A stretch of 22,546 bases of DNA from CAYMUN01 sp964640775 (GCA_964640775.1 CAZXIT010000007.1:1-22546), one strand, 5' to 3'; counted from the first letter of the stretch, positions 1 through 7,916 are shown. Notes: generated by a model not told the origin, from the sequence alone. Numbers and translations: made by a program.

Positions 1-358
1 GCCACCTGGTCAGCGGGTTGGCATGCCACGGTTTATGGGCCCGGGCTTTGAGAAAGCGATTGATGGACAGCAGGTCCGGCGAAGCTGCCATAAAGGCACA
101 GACTGCGGCCAGCAGCCAATGAATGGGCTGCTGAACTGCTAACAAGATTACAAGGCTCAAGCAAAGCAAGGCGTCAACAACTAAGCTGGCCGCGAACGAC
201 TTGCTCCTCAGCATCTTGTTGTCCGGCTTGGCGTAGTCAAAGTGCGGAATTATATCGCAGACGATGTGTGATGCAAGCGCCGCCGGTACTGCGACTATGG
301 GTTCGCCGGCAATCAGGCCAATTAGCGCACCGGTCAGAGCATGATTGATAGCTCGCAT
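1..358 (-). CDS. Partial membrane protein, possibly a membrane-bound metal-dependent hydrolase-like protein (C-terminus outside window)
   Basis: An open frame of 119 codons starts at ATG 358, one base after the hisS stop, and runs off the left edge, so the C-terminus is missing. The N-terminus reads MRAINHALTGALIGLIAG. Hydrophobic segments lie at about residues 7-31, 55-77 and 81-93. Polar residues that could bind metal are H6, H31, D35, H39 and D41, in the pattern SHIVCDIIPHFD, with a later SPD at 93-95. Small integral-membrane proteins with an early H and an H...D..PH motif are often annotated as YdjM-like membrane-bound metal-dependent hydrolases. I assign that only tentatively, from the pattern. 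The tight junction suggests that it is the last visible member of the hisS transcription unit and is translated by coupling. No Shine-Dalgarno of its own is evident. Confidence 0.7.
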   Translation of the reverse strand, partial: MRAINHALTGALIGLIAGEPIVAVPAALASHIVCDIIPHFDYAKPDNKMLRSKSFAASLVVDALLCLSLVILLAVQQPIHWLLAAVCAFMAASPDLLSINRFLKARAHKPWHANPLTRW

Positions 359-359
359 T

Positions 360-1667
360 TTAAGCGTCCCGAAAATTTTTGATCATGTGCGCAAGGACCT
401 GGAGATCGCCTTTTTCCTCAGTGCCGGTCGGCAGATGCTTTAAGCTGTAGACTCCGGACTTAAGCTCATTTTCACCGACGACCAAGACATGATCGACGTC
501 CTTTTTAGCGGCAGTCTTAAACTGGTCGCCGATTTTTTTGCCGCTGAGGTCGACAGCCACATTAAGCCCAGCCGCTCTGAGGGCGGCAATTGGCTTTTGG
601 GCTGCAGCGCTGATATCACCGACCAACGCAACATAGACATCGGTTTCCGGCGGAAGGTCCGGCATCAGGCGGTGCAGCTCCAAAAAGTTGGCCAGTGTGA
701 CATCGCCCCACCCAAAACCGACCGTCGGCACCGGCGCTACGCCAAACAGGGCAACCAAGCCGTCATAGCGGCCGCCGCCCAGCATCGAGCGGTTATTGTC
801 GGGGTGTTTGTCGAAAACTTCAAAAACAATGTCCGTGTAGTAGTCAAAGCCGCGCATGATAGTCGGGTCAAATTTTGCATTGTTGACGCCGGCCGCAGCC
901 AGTCCCTGCAATAATTGCTGCAATTCCTGAGCGGATGGCAGGCTGCGCAGTTCAGCGGGCAATTTACCCAGCTCAGCAGTGTCCAGTACCGCCAATAATT
1001 TTTCGACGGCACCGGCCTCCCGAGCCTTGGCACTAATGCTAGCGTCAACTTTGGTGATGAAGTCGCTGCGCGGCATTTTGTGCATGCCATCGACCAGCTT
1101 GCCGACAGTGTGGCGCTCTGTCTCGTCAAAACCCAAATACTCTCCCAGTGCAAAGTCCATCAGCTGGCGGCTATTGAGCCGAATGTCGTACATGTCGTGG
1201 CTAGCGCCAAATGACTGAAACATGGCGTCCACCAGGGTGATGATCTCGTACTCGGCTTCAATTCCGGCTACGCCAAAAATGTCGACATTGAGCTGCCAGT
1301 GCTCGCGGAGCCGGCCGCGCTGCGGCCGCTCATAGCGCCAGAGATTGGGGATACTGTACCACCTGAGCGGATAGCCCAGTTCCTGGCGCCGGGCAGCCAC
1401 CATACGGCTAACGGTCGGCGTCATTTCTGGCCGGATGACCACCTGGCGGCCGCCGCGGTCTTCAAAGGCATAGGTCTGCTGGCTGACGATTTCCTCGCCG
1501 GTTTTGGCCAGATAGATCTCGAGTGGTTCTAAAATCGGCGCATCATACTCTTCGTAGCCAAAACGCTCGGCCACCTCCCGCAGCCTGCCGAACATATACT
1601 TCTGCAGACGCTTTTCTTCCGGGTAAAAATCCCTCGCGCCCTTATAGGGCTGGGTTGATAGTGCCAT
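360..1667 (-). CDS. hisS: Histidyl-tRNA synthetase
   Basis: This 435-residue protein charges tRNA-His with histidine in the cytoplasm and has the usual length for a bacterial HisRS. The class II catalytic core is visible. It opens with YKGARDFYPEE (residues 8-18). Motif 2 is RYERPQRGRLREHW (111-124). The histidine-specific motif is RGFDYYTDIVFE (272-283), and the ATP-binding motif 3 region is LGGGRYDGL (296-304). The last 100 or so residues form the anticodon-binding alpha/beta domain, starting near TDVYVALVGD. The ATG at 1667 lies two bases after the stop of the upstream hydrolase gene. A perfect TATAAT lies 11 bases before this ATG, inside the end of the upstream gene, so a private promoter giving a very short leader is possible. 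The identification is secure. Confidence 0.97.
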   Translation of the reverse strand: MALSTQPYKGARDFYPEEKRLQKYMFGRLREVAERFGYEEYDAPILEPLEIYLAKTGEEIVSQQTYAFEDRGGRQVVIRPEMTPTVSRMVAARRQELGYPLRWYSIPNLWRYERPQRGRLREHWQLNVDIFGVAGIEAEYEIITLVDAMFQSFGASHDMYDIRLNSRQLMDFALGEYLGFDETERHTVGKLVDGMHKMPRSDFITKVDASISAKAREAGAVEKLLAVLDTAELGKLPAELRSLPSAQELQQLLQGLAAAGVNNAKFDPTIMRGFDYYTDIVFEVFDKHPDNNRSMLGGGRYDGLVALFGVAPVPTVGFGWGDVTLANFLELHRLMPDLPPETDVYVALVGDISAAAQKPIAALRAAGLNVAVDLSGKKIGDQFKTAAKKDVDHVLVVGENELKSGVYSLKHLPTGTEEKGDLQVLAHMIKNFRDA

Positions 1668-1669
1668 GC

Positions 1670-2275
1670 TTATTTATCATTATACGTTACTGATTGCTGC
1701 TTAAGGAAGCGCAGGATTCCTAGAGCGCCGAAGGTCAGGCTGTAAATAATGGCCTGTCCGTGGCGCATGCGCGGCAGGCGTTTCTCGGGTACAGCTGAAA
1801 TTATCGTGGCCGGGTATGGTACTATCTGGTCGCCAGGCGAGTAATAGGAACGCATCTTGGCCTTGTCGGCCGCGGTTAGCCTGGTCAAGCTAGTCTGCAG
1901 CCGTTCCATCGATGTCTGGAAGGCCGGATTGGTGGCATAGGTCTTCTGGCTAACCGTTTCAGGGGCGTTGATTTTGGCGCAGACGTAGATCAAACCGGAG
2001 ACATGGTCTGGTCGCTCAACATAGGCGTTCAGCACGGCGCTGGCACCAGCACTCGCCCCAAAAAGTGAGATGCGATGGCCTTGGGCAATATAGGCGTCAA
2101 TCTCATCAAGCAGACGTTTGAATTTTATGTCGTAGGTCTCGCTGCCTGCCCACGGCATACTGTGGCAATGGCCATGCACGCCGTATAGACGCCAAATTTT
2201 TATCAGCGTGCTTTGAAGGAAATAAACATCATCTTGGATGCCGGGTATATAGATGATGTAATGCTTCTGTGTCAT
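1670..2275 (-). CDS. Alpha/beta-hydrolase-fold protein
   Basis: This 201-residue cytoplasmic protein looks like a small alpha/beta hydrolase of unknown substrate. The N-terminus IIYIPGIQDD matches the first core strand and oxyanion-loop region. SLFGASAGASAVL holds a GxSxG nucleophile elbow (GASAG). An Asp in SPGDQIVPY and a His in RMRHGQAIIY could complete the triad. The frame extends upstream to 2368, but that extension runs through the tRNA-Leu gene. The ATG at 2275 (MTQKHYIIY) is therefore the sensible start. It sits 21 bases after the tRNA 3' end, with no clear Shine-Dalgarno, so it is probably co-transcribed with the tRNA and released by tRNA processing. It ends two bases before hisS. 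The specific reaction cannot be named. Confidence 0.75.
   Translation of the reverse strand: MTQKHYIIYIPGIQDDVYFLQSTLIKIWRLYGVHGHCHSMPWAGSETYDIKFKRLLDEIDAYIAQGHRISLFGASAGASAVLNAYVERPDHVSGLIYVCAKINAPETVSQKTYATNPAFQTSMERLQTSLTRLTAADKAKMRSYYSPGDQIVPYPATIISAVPEKRLPRMRHGQAIIYSLTFGALGILRFLKQQSVTYNDK
1679..1684 (-). promoter_or_regulatory. Candidate -10 element (TATAAT) for hisS
   Basis: A consensus TATAAT on the minus strand ends 11 bases before the hisS ATG, inside the last codons of the upstream gene. No convincing -35 is present, and the hexamer also encodes Tyr-Asn there, so it may be chance. If used, it would give a leader of only about 4-5 bases. Confidence 0.3.
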
Positions 2276-2296
2276 TTTTAGGTGTTTTGACGAATT

Positions 2297-2382
2297 TGGT
2301 GCGGATGAGAGGACTTGAACCTCCACGCCCTTTCGAGCACTAGTTCCTAAAACTAGCGTGTCTACCATTCCACCACATCCGC
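2297..2382 (-). tRNA. tRNA-Leu (anticodon UAG)
   Basis: A type II tRNA of 86 bases with an encoded CCA end. The acceptor stem pairs GCGGATG (from 2382) with CATCCGC (ending at 2301), followed by discriminator A and CCA. The anticodon stem CTAGT/ACTAG encloses the loop TTTAGGA, which puts TAG at the anticodon. A long variable arm folds as GCTC-GAAA-GGGC, and the T loop is TTCAAGT. The UAG anticodon, the A discriminator and the extra arm together identify leucine, reading CUN codons. It lies between rsmD and the hydrolase gene, 25 bases after rsmD, and probably shares their transcript. Confidence 0.95.
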
Positions 2383-2407
2383 ACAGCTTACGTCGTACCG
2401 AAGTATT

Positions 2408-2941
2408 TTAGCTAATTTTCTGATAAAAGACCAGCTGGGCGTCGCCGTAATTTTTATCGTGGACCGGCGTGAGGCCCTCAAACTTTAGGGGCTGCTCACG
2501 GCCTGGCCAGGATAAAACCAGAGTGCCGCCGTCAGCCAGATGACGCGGCAAGCTTTTAAGATCGCGGTACGGGACGTTATCATAGGGCGGGTCGACAAAA
2601 ATCAAGTCAAAAAACTGGGCTTGGTGGCGGGTGGACCAAGCGCCGGCAAAGGCCCGGATGGCTTTGACCCGGTCTTCGATGCCCAGGTCTTTTAGGTTGG
2701 TTGTAATGACAGTGTGGGCGCCTTTGTCGACTTCGATGGCGACAGCGCTTTTAGCGCCGCGGCTGATAGCCTCGATCGCCAGCGCACCGCTGCCAGCAAA
2801 GGCATCGAGCACACTTAGACCTTTGATATCGCCCAGCGCACCAAAGATCGCCCCGCGGACTTTCTCGCTCATCGGATGGGTTCGATGTCCATGGGGACTC
2901 ATAAACGTGCGGCCGCCCAGAAAGCCGGCAATGACACGCAT
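2408..2941 (-). CDS. rsmD: 16S rRNA (guanine(966)-N(2))-methyltransferase
   Basis: This 177-residue protein matches RsmD, which methylates G966 of 16S rRNA in the small subunit using S-adenosylmethionine. It opens with MRVIAGFLGGRTF, the family's typical first strand. HPMSEKVRGAIFGALG (residues 22-37) corresponds to the family's PTSDRVREALFNxL block. The SAM-binding motif I is VLDAFAGSGALAIEA (44-58). The acidic end of strand 2 is AIEVDK (68-73), and the catalytic motif IV is DPPY (117-120). The length is normal. The ATG is three bases after the stop of the upstream gene, so translation is probably coupled. The class I fold and the N-terminal block make the call firm. Confidence 0.92.
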   Translation of the reverse strand: MRVIAGFLGGRTFMSPHGHRTHPMSEKVRGAIFGALGDIKGLSVLDAFAGSGALAIEAISRGAKSAVAIEVDKGAHTVITTNLKDLGIEDRVKAIRAFAGAWSTRHQAQFFDLIFVDPPYDNVPYRDLKSLPRHLADGGTLVLSWPGREQPLKFEGLTPVHDKNYGDAQLVFYQKIS

Positions 2942-2944
2942 AGC

Positions 2945-3769
2945 TTACGCGGTTGTCCTTGGCTTCAAACCGGCCTCTAGGGCAGCGCCGTACCACACCA
3001 GCGTAATGGCGCTGACAAGCCTTGGGGCCAGCTGCCGGCGCACGCGGTAAGCCAGCGGGATCGTCCAGCCATACTGGTAAAATTTATCGTACAGTTCGAG
3101 CCTGGCCACATCTTGGGCCTGCTCGCGAAACCAGTCGGCGAGCGGCTGGGTTTTGAACGCAGCGATTTGCGCCGCAGTTGGTGACATTTTCCGCATGGTC
3201 ATAGGGGCTATCAAGGTAGCCACGCCCCATTCAAAGGCCGTGTGCGTCAAAAACAGACCTTTTGGGCCCCACATTTTCCAGTTGTTGCTGAGCTGTTTGG
3301 CCGGGGTATCGCCGGCCATCACCACCTTTTTGCGCACCGTATTGCGCTCCGCCAGGGTACGGCCACTGCCTAGTTCAACCAGTTTTTCGCCGTACGGATA
3401 GTGATGTGCCGGTGTCAGACCGTCTACCACGGCGTGGGCCAGCCAGGCAGCCTCAAAGGCCGCCCGTACTTCATCCCCGGCCTTGAGGGTTTTGACCAGC
3501 CGGCGATAATGGTCTTCGATCAGCTCGATTAGCTGGGTATCGGCTGCGTCAAACGGCTGTATGTAATGCCAGGGCTCGTCCTTGGCCGGGCTTTTGCGCT
3601 TGATGGCATCGGGGCCGTGGTCGCCCTCAAAGTGCAATATAGTGCTGATCAGTGGAAACTGATTGGCGGCAATGAGACGGTTAAGGTGTCGACGGGCGGC
3701 CCGGTCAATCTTTTGGTGCGCTCCCAGCAGCTGGCCGGAAAGAGAGTTAAAAGTAGAGCCAGCGTACAT
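2945..3769 (-). CDS. Conserved hypothetical protein, putative zinc-dependent phospholipase C / S1-P1 nuclease-like helical fold
   Basis: This 274-residue, mostly helical protein has no recognised specific function. It is rich in His and Asp in blocks that resemble the tri-zinc site of the phospholipase C/S1-P1 nuclease superfamily: H18, H46, HG-PD at 51-54, WHYIQPFD (67-74), and AWLAHAVVDGLTPAHHYPYG (108-127), which contains H112, D116, H122 and H123. An HxxxD on one helix followed by a later HH is typical of that superfamily, but the expected N-terminal Trp ligand and secretion signal are not obvious. The N-terminus (MYAGSTFNSLSGQLLGAHQKID) is not a classic signal peptide. The gene lies two bases downstream of recG and three bases upstream of rsmD, so it is in the same operon. 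The superfamily assignment is inference from motifs and is uncertain. Confidence 0.6.
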   Translation of the reverse strand: MYAGSTFNSLSGQLLGAHQKIDRAARRHLNRLIAANQFPLISTILHFEGDHGPDAIKRKSPAKDEPWHYIQPFDAADTQLIELIEDHYRRLVKTLKAGDEVRAAFEAAWLAHAVVDGLTPAHHYPYGEKLVELGSGRTLAERNTVRKKVVMAGDTPAKQLSNNWKMWGPKGLFLTHTAFEWGVATLIAPMTMRKMSPTAAQIAAFKTQPLADWFREQAQDVARLELYDKFYQYGWTIPLAYRVRRQLAPRLVSAITLVWYGAALEAGLKPRTTA

Positions 3770-3771
3770 GG

Positions 3772-5808
3772 TTAATTGAGATTCGTGACGGCTCGCAGCC
3801 GGGTGACATTGGTCATGAGTTGCTTATATTGTAACAGATCATCACCGCGATCGAGCAGCGCGGCTGCCTCGCGCCGAGCGCTAGCTATCAATCTTGTATC
3901 AGTCAATTGAGCAATCCGGAGGTCCAGCTGGCCGTGCTGCGAAGTCCCATAAATGGCTCCCGGTCCGCGCAGCTGCAAATCCAGCTCCGCCAGGCGAAAG
4001 CCATCATTGGAGCTTTCCAGGGCGCGCAAGCGCCGGCTCGGCGGCTGCGAATCACTCGGCAGCAGGTAGCAGTAGCCTTGCTGGCCGCTGCGGCCAACCC
4101 GGCCGCGCAGCTGGTGCAGCTGGGCTAGGCCAAACCGCTCCGCGCTCTCGATAAGCATAATACTGGCATTGGGCACGTCGACACCGACCTCAACGACGGT
4201 GGTAGCCACCAGGATGTCCAGCCGGCCAGCCACAAATTGCTGCATGACGGCTTGTTTGTCGGCTGGTTTTAATTTGCCGTGCAGCAGGCCAACCCGGCGA
4301 TGCTTAAACTCATGCCGGCTGAGCCGTTCATAGACTTTTTCGGCGGAGCTGGCTTCCACCACCGTCGAATCGGCAATCAGCGGGCAAACCACGAACATTT
4401 GGCGGCCAGCGGCCAGCTCCAGGTCAATACGCTCGTAAAGCTGGGTGCGGGAATTAGGCGAGACTATCTCTGTCAAAATCGCCTGGCGGCCGGCTGGTTT
4501 TTCGTCGAGCACCGAAATATCCAGCTCTCCATACAGGGTTAGGGCCAGCGAGCGCGGGATCGGCGTAGCGGTGAGGCTGAGGACATGGGGCATATGCCCG
4601 GCCTTAGCCATCAGCGTCTTGCGCTGTTCTACTCCGAAGCGATGCTGCTCGTCAATCACAACCAGCGCCAATTTATGCATGTCTACCGATTCCTGAATCA
4701 GCGCGTGGGTACCGATGATAAAGCCAGCTTGGCCGCTGCTAATAGCCGCCCGGGCATGCTCTTTTTGGAGGCTGGTCATGCTGCCGACCAGCAGTACCGC
4801 GCTGGACGCCCGCCCCAGAGGCTGCAGCAGCTGGTGGATCGTCTCGGCATGCTGGCGGGCCAGCAGTTCAGTTGGAGCCATCAGCGCCACCTGCATGTCC
4901 TGCGCCAAGGCCATCAGGGCCGCCATCGTAGCCACCACTGTTTTACCGGCGCCCACATCTCCCTCAACCAATCTATTCATCGGCTGTTTTTTTTGTAAAT
5001 CCTGATAGACCTGCCAGGTTGTACGCCGCTGCGCGCCGGTTAGCTGAAACGGCAAATGCGCCACAAACGTCCGGGCCAAGTGCTCGTCAAACGGTATGGC
5101 CAGTGCCGGCTCGGACTGGTTTTCCCGCTTGTTGATCAAGCTGGCCAGGCTCAGGCTAAACACTTCCTCGAAGCCTAGGCGGCGGCGAGCCCTTTCCAGC
5201 GCCTCGTCAGAGGGAGGAGCGTGAAGCGTGGCCAGTGCCTGCCCGCGGCTCATGAGATCCTGTTCGGCAGCAATCCAGGCTGGCAGGCTTTCAGGCAGCT
5301 GGCTCATCAGAGTCTGGACTTGGGCGACCGCCAAGCGAATTTGCCGCGAAGTTAGGCCCTTGGTTTCGCGGTAGACGGCCAAGATCCGGGCTGCGTTGAC
5401 CGGCAAATCGCTGGCCAGCTCAACACTGGGGTTCATGATACTAAACCGCTGGTGGCTCAATTCATACTGGCCGGATATGAAGTAGCGGCTGCCGGGCTTT
5501 AAAGCCGCCGCCCGGTACGGCTGGTTGAACCATATGAGCCGCACGCTGCCCTGTTCGTCGCTGGCGACGGCTTCGGTGATGTGCATGCCCCGGCGCACGT
5601 AGCGGCCGCTGGCCTGCTTGATAACACCCTCGATACTAACCAGGCCCGGCTGCAGCTGGCTGGTAGCCGTCACCTGTGAATAATCCTCGTAGCGCCGGGG
5701 ATAATAATTAATCAGGTCGCCGGCAGTCTTGACACCAAGCAGGGCAAATTTTTGGGCCAGTGATTCTCCGACGCCTTTTAACTCCGTCAGCGGACTATCG
5801 ATGTTCAT
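3772..5808 (-). CDS. recG: ATP-dependent DNA helicase RecG
   Basis: RecG (678 residues from ATG 5808) remodels stalled replication forks and branch-migrates Holliday junctions. The N-terminal helix-hairpin-type segment is PLTELKGVGESLAQKFALLGV. It is followed by YYPRRYEDYS and an OB-fold wedge domain (about residues 50-135). The helicase core shows Walker A GDVGAGKT (283-290), motif Ia APTELLARQH (311-320), motif II DEQHRFGVEQR (386-396), motif III TATPIPR (413-419), and motif VI RGRVGRSGQQGYCYL with the RecG-specific C-terminal region. The frame continues upstream to 6054, but that part overlaps the methyltransferase in another frame and is unlike RecG. MNIDSPLTELKGVG is the correct N-terminus. 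A TACAAT sits exactly seven bases before this ATG. Confidence 0.96.
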   Translation of the reverse strand: MNIDSPLTELKGVGESLAQKFALLGVKTAGDLINYYPRRYEDYSQVTATSQLQPGLVSIEGVIKQASGRYVRRGMHITEAVASDEQGSVRLIWFNQPYRAAALKPGSRYFISGQYELSHQRFSIMNPSVELASDLPVNAARILAVYRETKGLTSRQIRLAVAQVQTLMSQLPESLPAWIAAEQDLMSRGQALATLHAPPSDEALERARRRLGFEEVFSLSLASLINKRENQSEPALAIPFDEHLARTFVAHLPFQLTGAQRRTTWQVYQDLQKKQPMNRLVEGDVGAGKTVVATMAALMALAQDMQVALMAPTELLARQHAETIHQLLQPLGRASSAVLLVGSMTSLQKEHARAAISSGQAGFIIGTHALIQESVDMHKLALVVIDEQHRFGVEQRKTLMAKAGHMPHVLSLTATPIPRSLALTLYGELDISVLDEKPAGRQAILTEIVSPNSRTQLYERIDLELAAGRQMFVVCPLIADSTVVEASSAEKVYERLSRHEFKHRRVGLLHGKLKPADKQAVMQQFVAGRLDILVATTVVEVGVDVPNASIMLIESAERFGLAQLHQLRGRVGRSGQQGYCYLLPSDSQPPSRRLRALESSNDGFRLAELDLQLRGPGAIYGTSQHGQLDLRIAQLTDTRLIASARREAAALLDRGDDLLQYKQLMTNVTRLRAVTNLN

Positions 5809-5815
5809 GGCCTTT

Positions 5816-5821
5816 ATTGTA
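5816..5821 (-). promoter_or_regulatory. Candidate -10 element (TACAAT) giving a leaderless recG mRNA
   Basis: TACAAT (five of six consensus bases) is followed by exactly seven bases and then the recG ATG, so the predicted first transcribed base is at or next to the A of ATG. The -35 region is weak. It lies in the 19-base gap after the methyltransferase stop. Confidence 0.4.
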
Positions 5822-5827
5822 TACGGC

Positions 5828-6631
5828 TTAGGAGTTTTTACTGACGAGGAAGAAGATGCTCGGGCCAAAATAGACAGTTGCCAGAGGGCGCTGCAGCATG
5901 CGCTCCGCACCAAGCATGATTTCGCGGGGCATGATTTTTTTGAGACGGACGCTGCGCAGGTTGGAAACTGACAGTGTCGCTTCGACATGCAAGCCAGCGT
6001 GCGATAGCTGTCGAATGACCGTTGCCGGGTTGTGGTTAACGAAAGGAATTTCATCTTCGCGCTGGTTGGCTGCCGAGCGAATATCCACCGGCTTCACCGG
6101 CAGGCGCTGCATCCGCGCCATATGGCGCAGGCGGTTGCGCATGTGCAAGTAGTTGGCAACTTCGATAATAGCGCAGCCGTCATCGCTCAAAACTCGGGCA
6201 ATCTCGCGAAATTCCGGACTGGGATCAGGCAGGTGATGCATCACTCTAATCATAGTCAGCAAATCGACTTCGCCATCTTTGAATTTTAAATCGTCGGCTT
6301 GGAGCAGGCGGCGGTCAATCTCAGGGTGGTCTCTCAGAAATGCTTCGGCAATATCCAGCTGCTGCTGGCTGGGTTCGGCCAGGATGACTTTGTCGGCATA
6401 ATTTTCCAGCTGGACGCAGAGCCGGCCGTAGCCGCCGCCAACATCAACAGCCTTTTTAAAATGCTTGCCTCGCAATAATTTGGCGATAGCCACCTCTTCG
6501 GCAGCATGTTCGTACTCTCGTCCGTCCCAGTAATGCAGATAGTTGTGCTTGGGATCGTTGTACTGGTCGGCTTTGCGTTTCGCCGAAGGTGTTTTTGACG
6601 ATGCTGGTGTTTTGGGAGCAGTTTTCGTCAT
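5828..6631 (-). CDS. Class I SAM-dependent methyltransferase
   Basis: A 267-residue protein with a Rossmann-type methyltransferase domain. The first 25 or so residues are a Lys/Ala/Pro/Thr-rich, probably disordered, basic tail. YLHYWDGREYEHAAEEVAI follows. Motif I is AVDVGGGYGR (61-70), and the acidic residue of motif II is in VILAEPS. Later come LLTMIRVMHHLPDP (motif IV-like, with HHL as in many small-molecule or lipid methyltransferases) and VLSDDGCAIIEV (motif V/VI). The HHLPDP signature is close to the UbiE/Coq5-like Methyltransf_11 group, but the acceptor cannot be told. The gene starts 30 bases after tyrS, behind its own promoter-like sequence with a 14-bp palindrome. Confidence 0.8.
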   Translation of the reverse strand: MTKTAPKTPASSKTPSAKRKADQYNDPKHNYLHYWDGREYEHAAEEVAIAKLLRGKHFKKAVDVGGGYGRLCVQLENYADKVILAEPSQQQLDIAEAFLRDHPEIDRRLLQADDLKFKDGEVDLLTMIRVMHHLPDPSPEFREIARVLSDDGCAIIEVANYLHMRNRLRHMARMQRLPVKPVDIRSAANQREDEIPFVNHNPATVIRQLSHAGLHVEATLSVSNLRSVRLKKIMPREIMLGAERMLQRPLATVYFGPSIFFLVSKNS

Positions 6632-6638
6632 CTTGGGT

Positions 6639-6652
6639 ATCAGTATACTGAT
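6639..6652. promoter_or_regulatory. 14-bp perfect palindrome overlapping the methyltransferase promoter (candidate operator)
   Basis: The sequence ATCAGTATACTGAT is a perfect 14-bp palindrome in the tyrS-methyltransferase gap. It contains the -10 hexamer TATACT of the candidate minus-strand promoter, so a dimeric repressor bound here would occlude RNA polymerase. No cognate regulator is visible in the window. Confidence 0.4.
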
Positions 6653-6669
6653 TTTAAATAATTAGCCAA
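6642..6669 (-). promoter_or_regulatory. Candidate promoter of the methyltransferase gene (TTGGCT-N16-TATACT)
   Basis: On the minus strand, TTGGCT (6669-6664, overlapping the end of tyrS) lies 16 bases before TATACT (6647-6642). The hexamer is ten bases before the ATG, predicting a leader of only a few bases, and no Shine-Dalgarno is seen. Confidence 0.45.
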
Positions 6670-7909
6670 GCTCTACCAGCGCCGAATCTTTGAAGCGCTT
6701 GCCTTTGCGCAGCAGCAATCGGCCGCTGAGAAAGTCGGCCGGCTCAAACTGTTCTCGGCTCACCTTGGTGCCATTGATGGAGACAGCGTTGTCATTGATA
6801 AGCCGTCGGGCTTCGGTGTTGGAACTCGCCAAGCCACCGTGCACCAGTGCTTCTACTATGGAGCCATCTGCCACAGATGAGACGGTCGGAAGCTCTGCGC
6901 GCATCGCCGTAATAACGGCCTCACCTGCTTGATCGATAGCGGTTTTGCCGATAAGCACATCTGTCACAGTCTGAGCAGTACGCATCGCCTCCTCGCCATG
7001 AACCAACTTCGTCACTTCTTGAGCGAGGCGAGTCTGGGCAAGGCGCAGTTGCTGGTTGCCAGCATGCTCGGCCATAATAGCGTCGATCTCGGCATGGTCG
7101 AGTTCGGTATACACCTTGAGGTAGTGAAAAACGCCGACGTAATCCGCATTGATCCAAAATTGATAAAACTGGGTGGGCGTGGTTTTGGTGGGGTCGAGCC
7201 AGATAGCACCCTCCTCTGACTTACCAAATTTCTGACCGGTGGCCCGGTTGATAATCAGTGGCACGGAGAAAACATGGGCCTCGCCGCCAGTCTTGCGACG
7301 GATCAGATCGACGCCGGCGATACTGTTGCCCCACTGGTCGGAGCCGCAGACTTGCAGGGTGACACCGTCGTGCTCATACAGCTGCAGAAAGTCATAGGCC
7401 TGGACCAGGACGTAGCTGAATTCGGCGTAGCTAATGCCGGCGCTCTCCTCGCCGAGACGCGTTTGGACAAAGTCGCGGGCCAGCATCTGGCGCATCGGCA
7501 CATGCTTGCCAATATCACGCAGGAAATCAAGGTAGTGCATGGCCTGAAACCAATCATAATTATCGACAACTTTGAGCCCATCGCTGCCAAAGATCTGGTG
7601 GTACTGGGCAATGATAGCCGCCTTGTTATGCTCAATTTCCTCGGCGGACTTGAGGCTGCGCTCTTCGCTTTTGCCATCTGGGTCGCCGATCAGCCCGGTC
7701 GCCCCTCCGACCAGCAGCACCGGATGATGACCGTGTTTAATCAGGCATTTCACCATCATAGCGGCCGCAAGATTGCCGATGGTCATGGAGTCAGCGGTGG
7801 GATCCACCCCCCAGTAAAACTTGATTGGCTGGCCGTCCAGCACAGCGAGGTCTTTATAAGTAGTCTGGTTGGCAAAACCACGCCAGACAAGTTCTTCAGA
7901 AAGCGTCAT
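6662..7909 (-). CDS. tyrS: Tyrosyl-tRNA synthetase
   Basis: This class I synthetase of 415 residues (start ATG 7909, MTLSEELVWRGF) charges tRNA-Tyr. The family block GVDPTADS is followed by TIGN (residues 43-46) in place of the HIGH/HIGN signature. VGGATGLIGDPDGKSEER (67-84) follows. The tyrosine-binding block QAYDFLQLYEHDGVTLQVCGSDQWGN is intact. The KMSKS loop is KFGKS (227-231), and a C-terminal S4 RNA-binding domain is visible (ALVHGGLASSNTEARRLINDNAVSINGTKV). An in-frame ATG at 7933 would add eight residues, but the promoter hexamer TATACT lies between the two ATGs, seven bases before 7909, so the shorter form is preferred. The loss of the first His of HIGH is unusual but may be lineage-typical. 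It is the first gene of the minus-strand run. Confidence 0.95.
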   Translation of the reverse strand: MTLSEELVWRGFANQTTYKDLAVLDGQPIKFYWGVDPTADSMTIGNLAAAMMVKCLIKHGHHPVLLVGGATGLIGDPDGKSEERSLKSAEEIEHNKAAIIAQYHQIFGSDGLKVVDNYDWFQAMHYLDFLRDIGKHVPMRQMLARDFVQTRLGEESAGISYAEFSYVLVQAYDFLQLYEHDGVTLQVCGSDQWGNSIAGVDLIRRKTGGEAHVFSVPLIINRATGQKFGKSEEGAIWLDPTKTTPTQFYQFWINADYVGVFHYLKVYTELDHAEIDAIMAEHAGNQQLRLAQTRLAQEVTKLVHGEEAMRTAQTVTDVLIGKTAIDQAGEAVITAMRAELPTVSSVADGSIVEALVHGGLASSNTEARRLINDNAVSINGTKVSREQFEPADFLSGRLLLRKGKRFKDSALVELG

Positions 7910-7916
7910 AACCTCT

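Noticed and set aside
2276..2368. N-terminal extension of the hydrolase frame (31 extra residues from 2368)
   Set aside because: It reads through the tRNA-Leu gene. The ATG at 2275 gives a normal alpha/beta-hydrolase N-terminus.
5809..6054. 82-residue N-terminal extension of RecG
   Set aside because: It overlaps the end of the methyltransferase gene in another frame and has no RecG-like sequence. MNIDSPLTELKGVG at 5808 fits the family.
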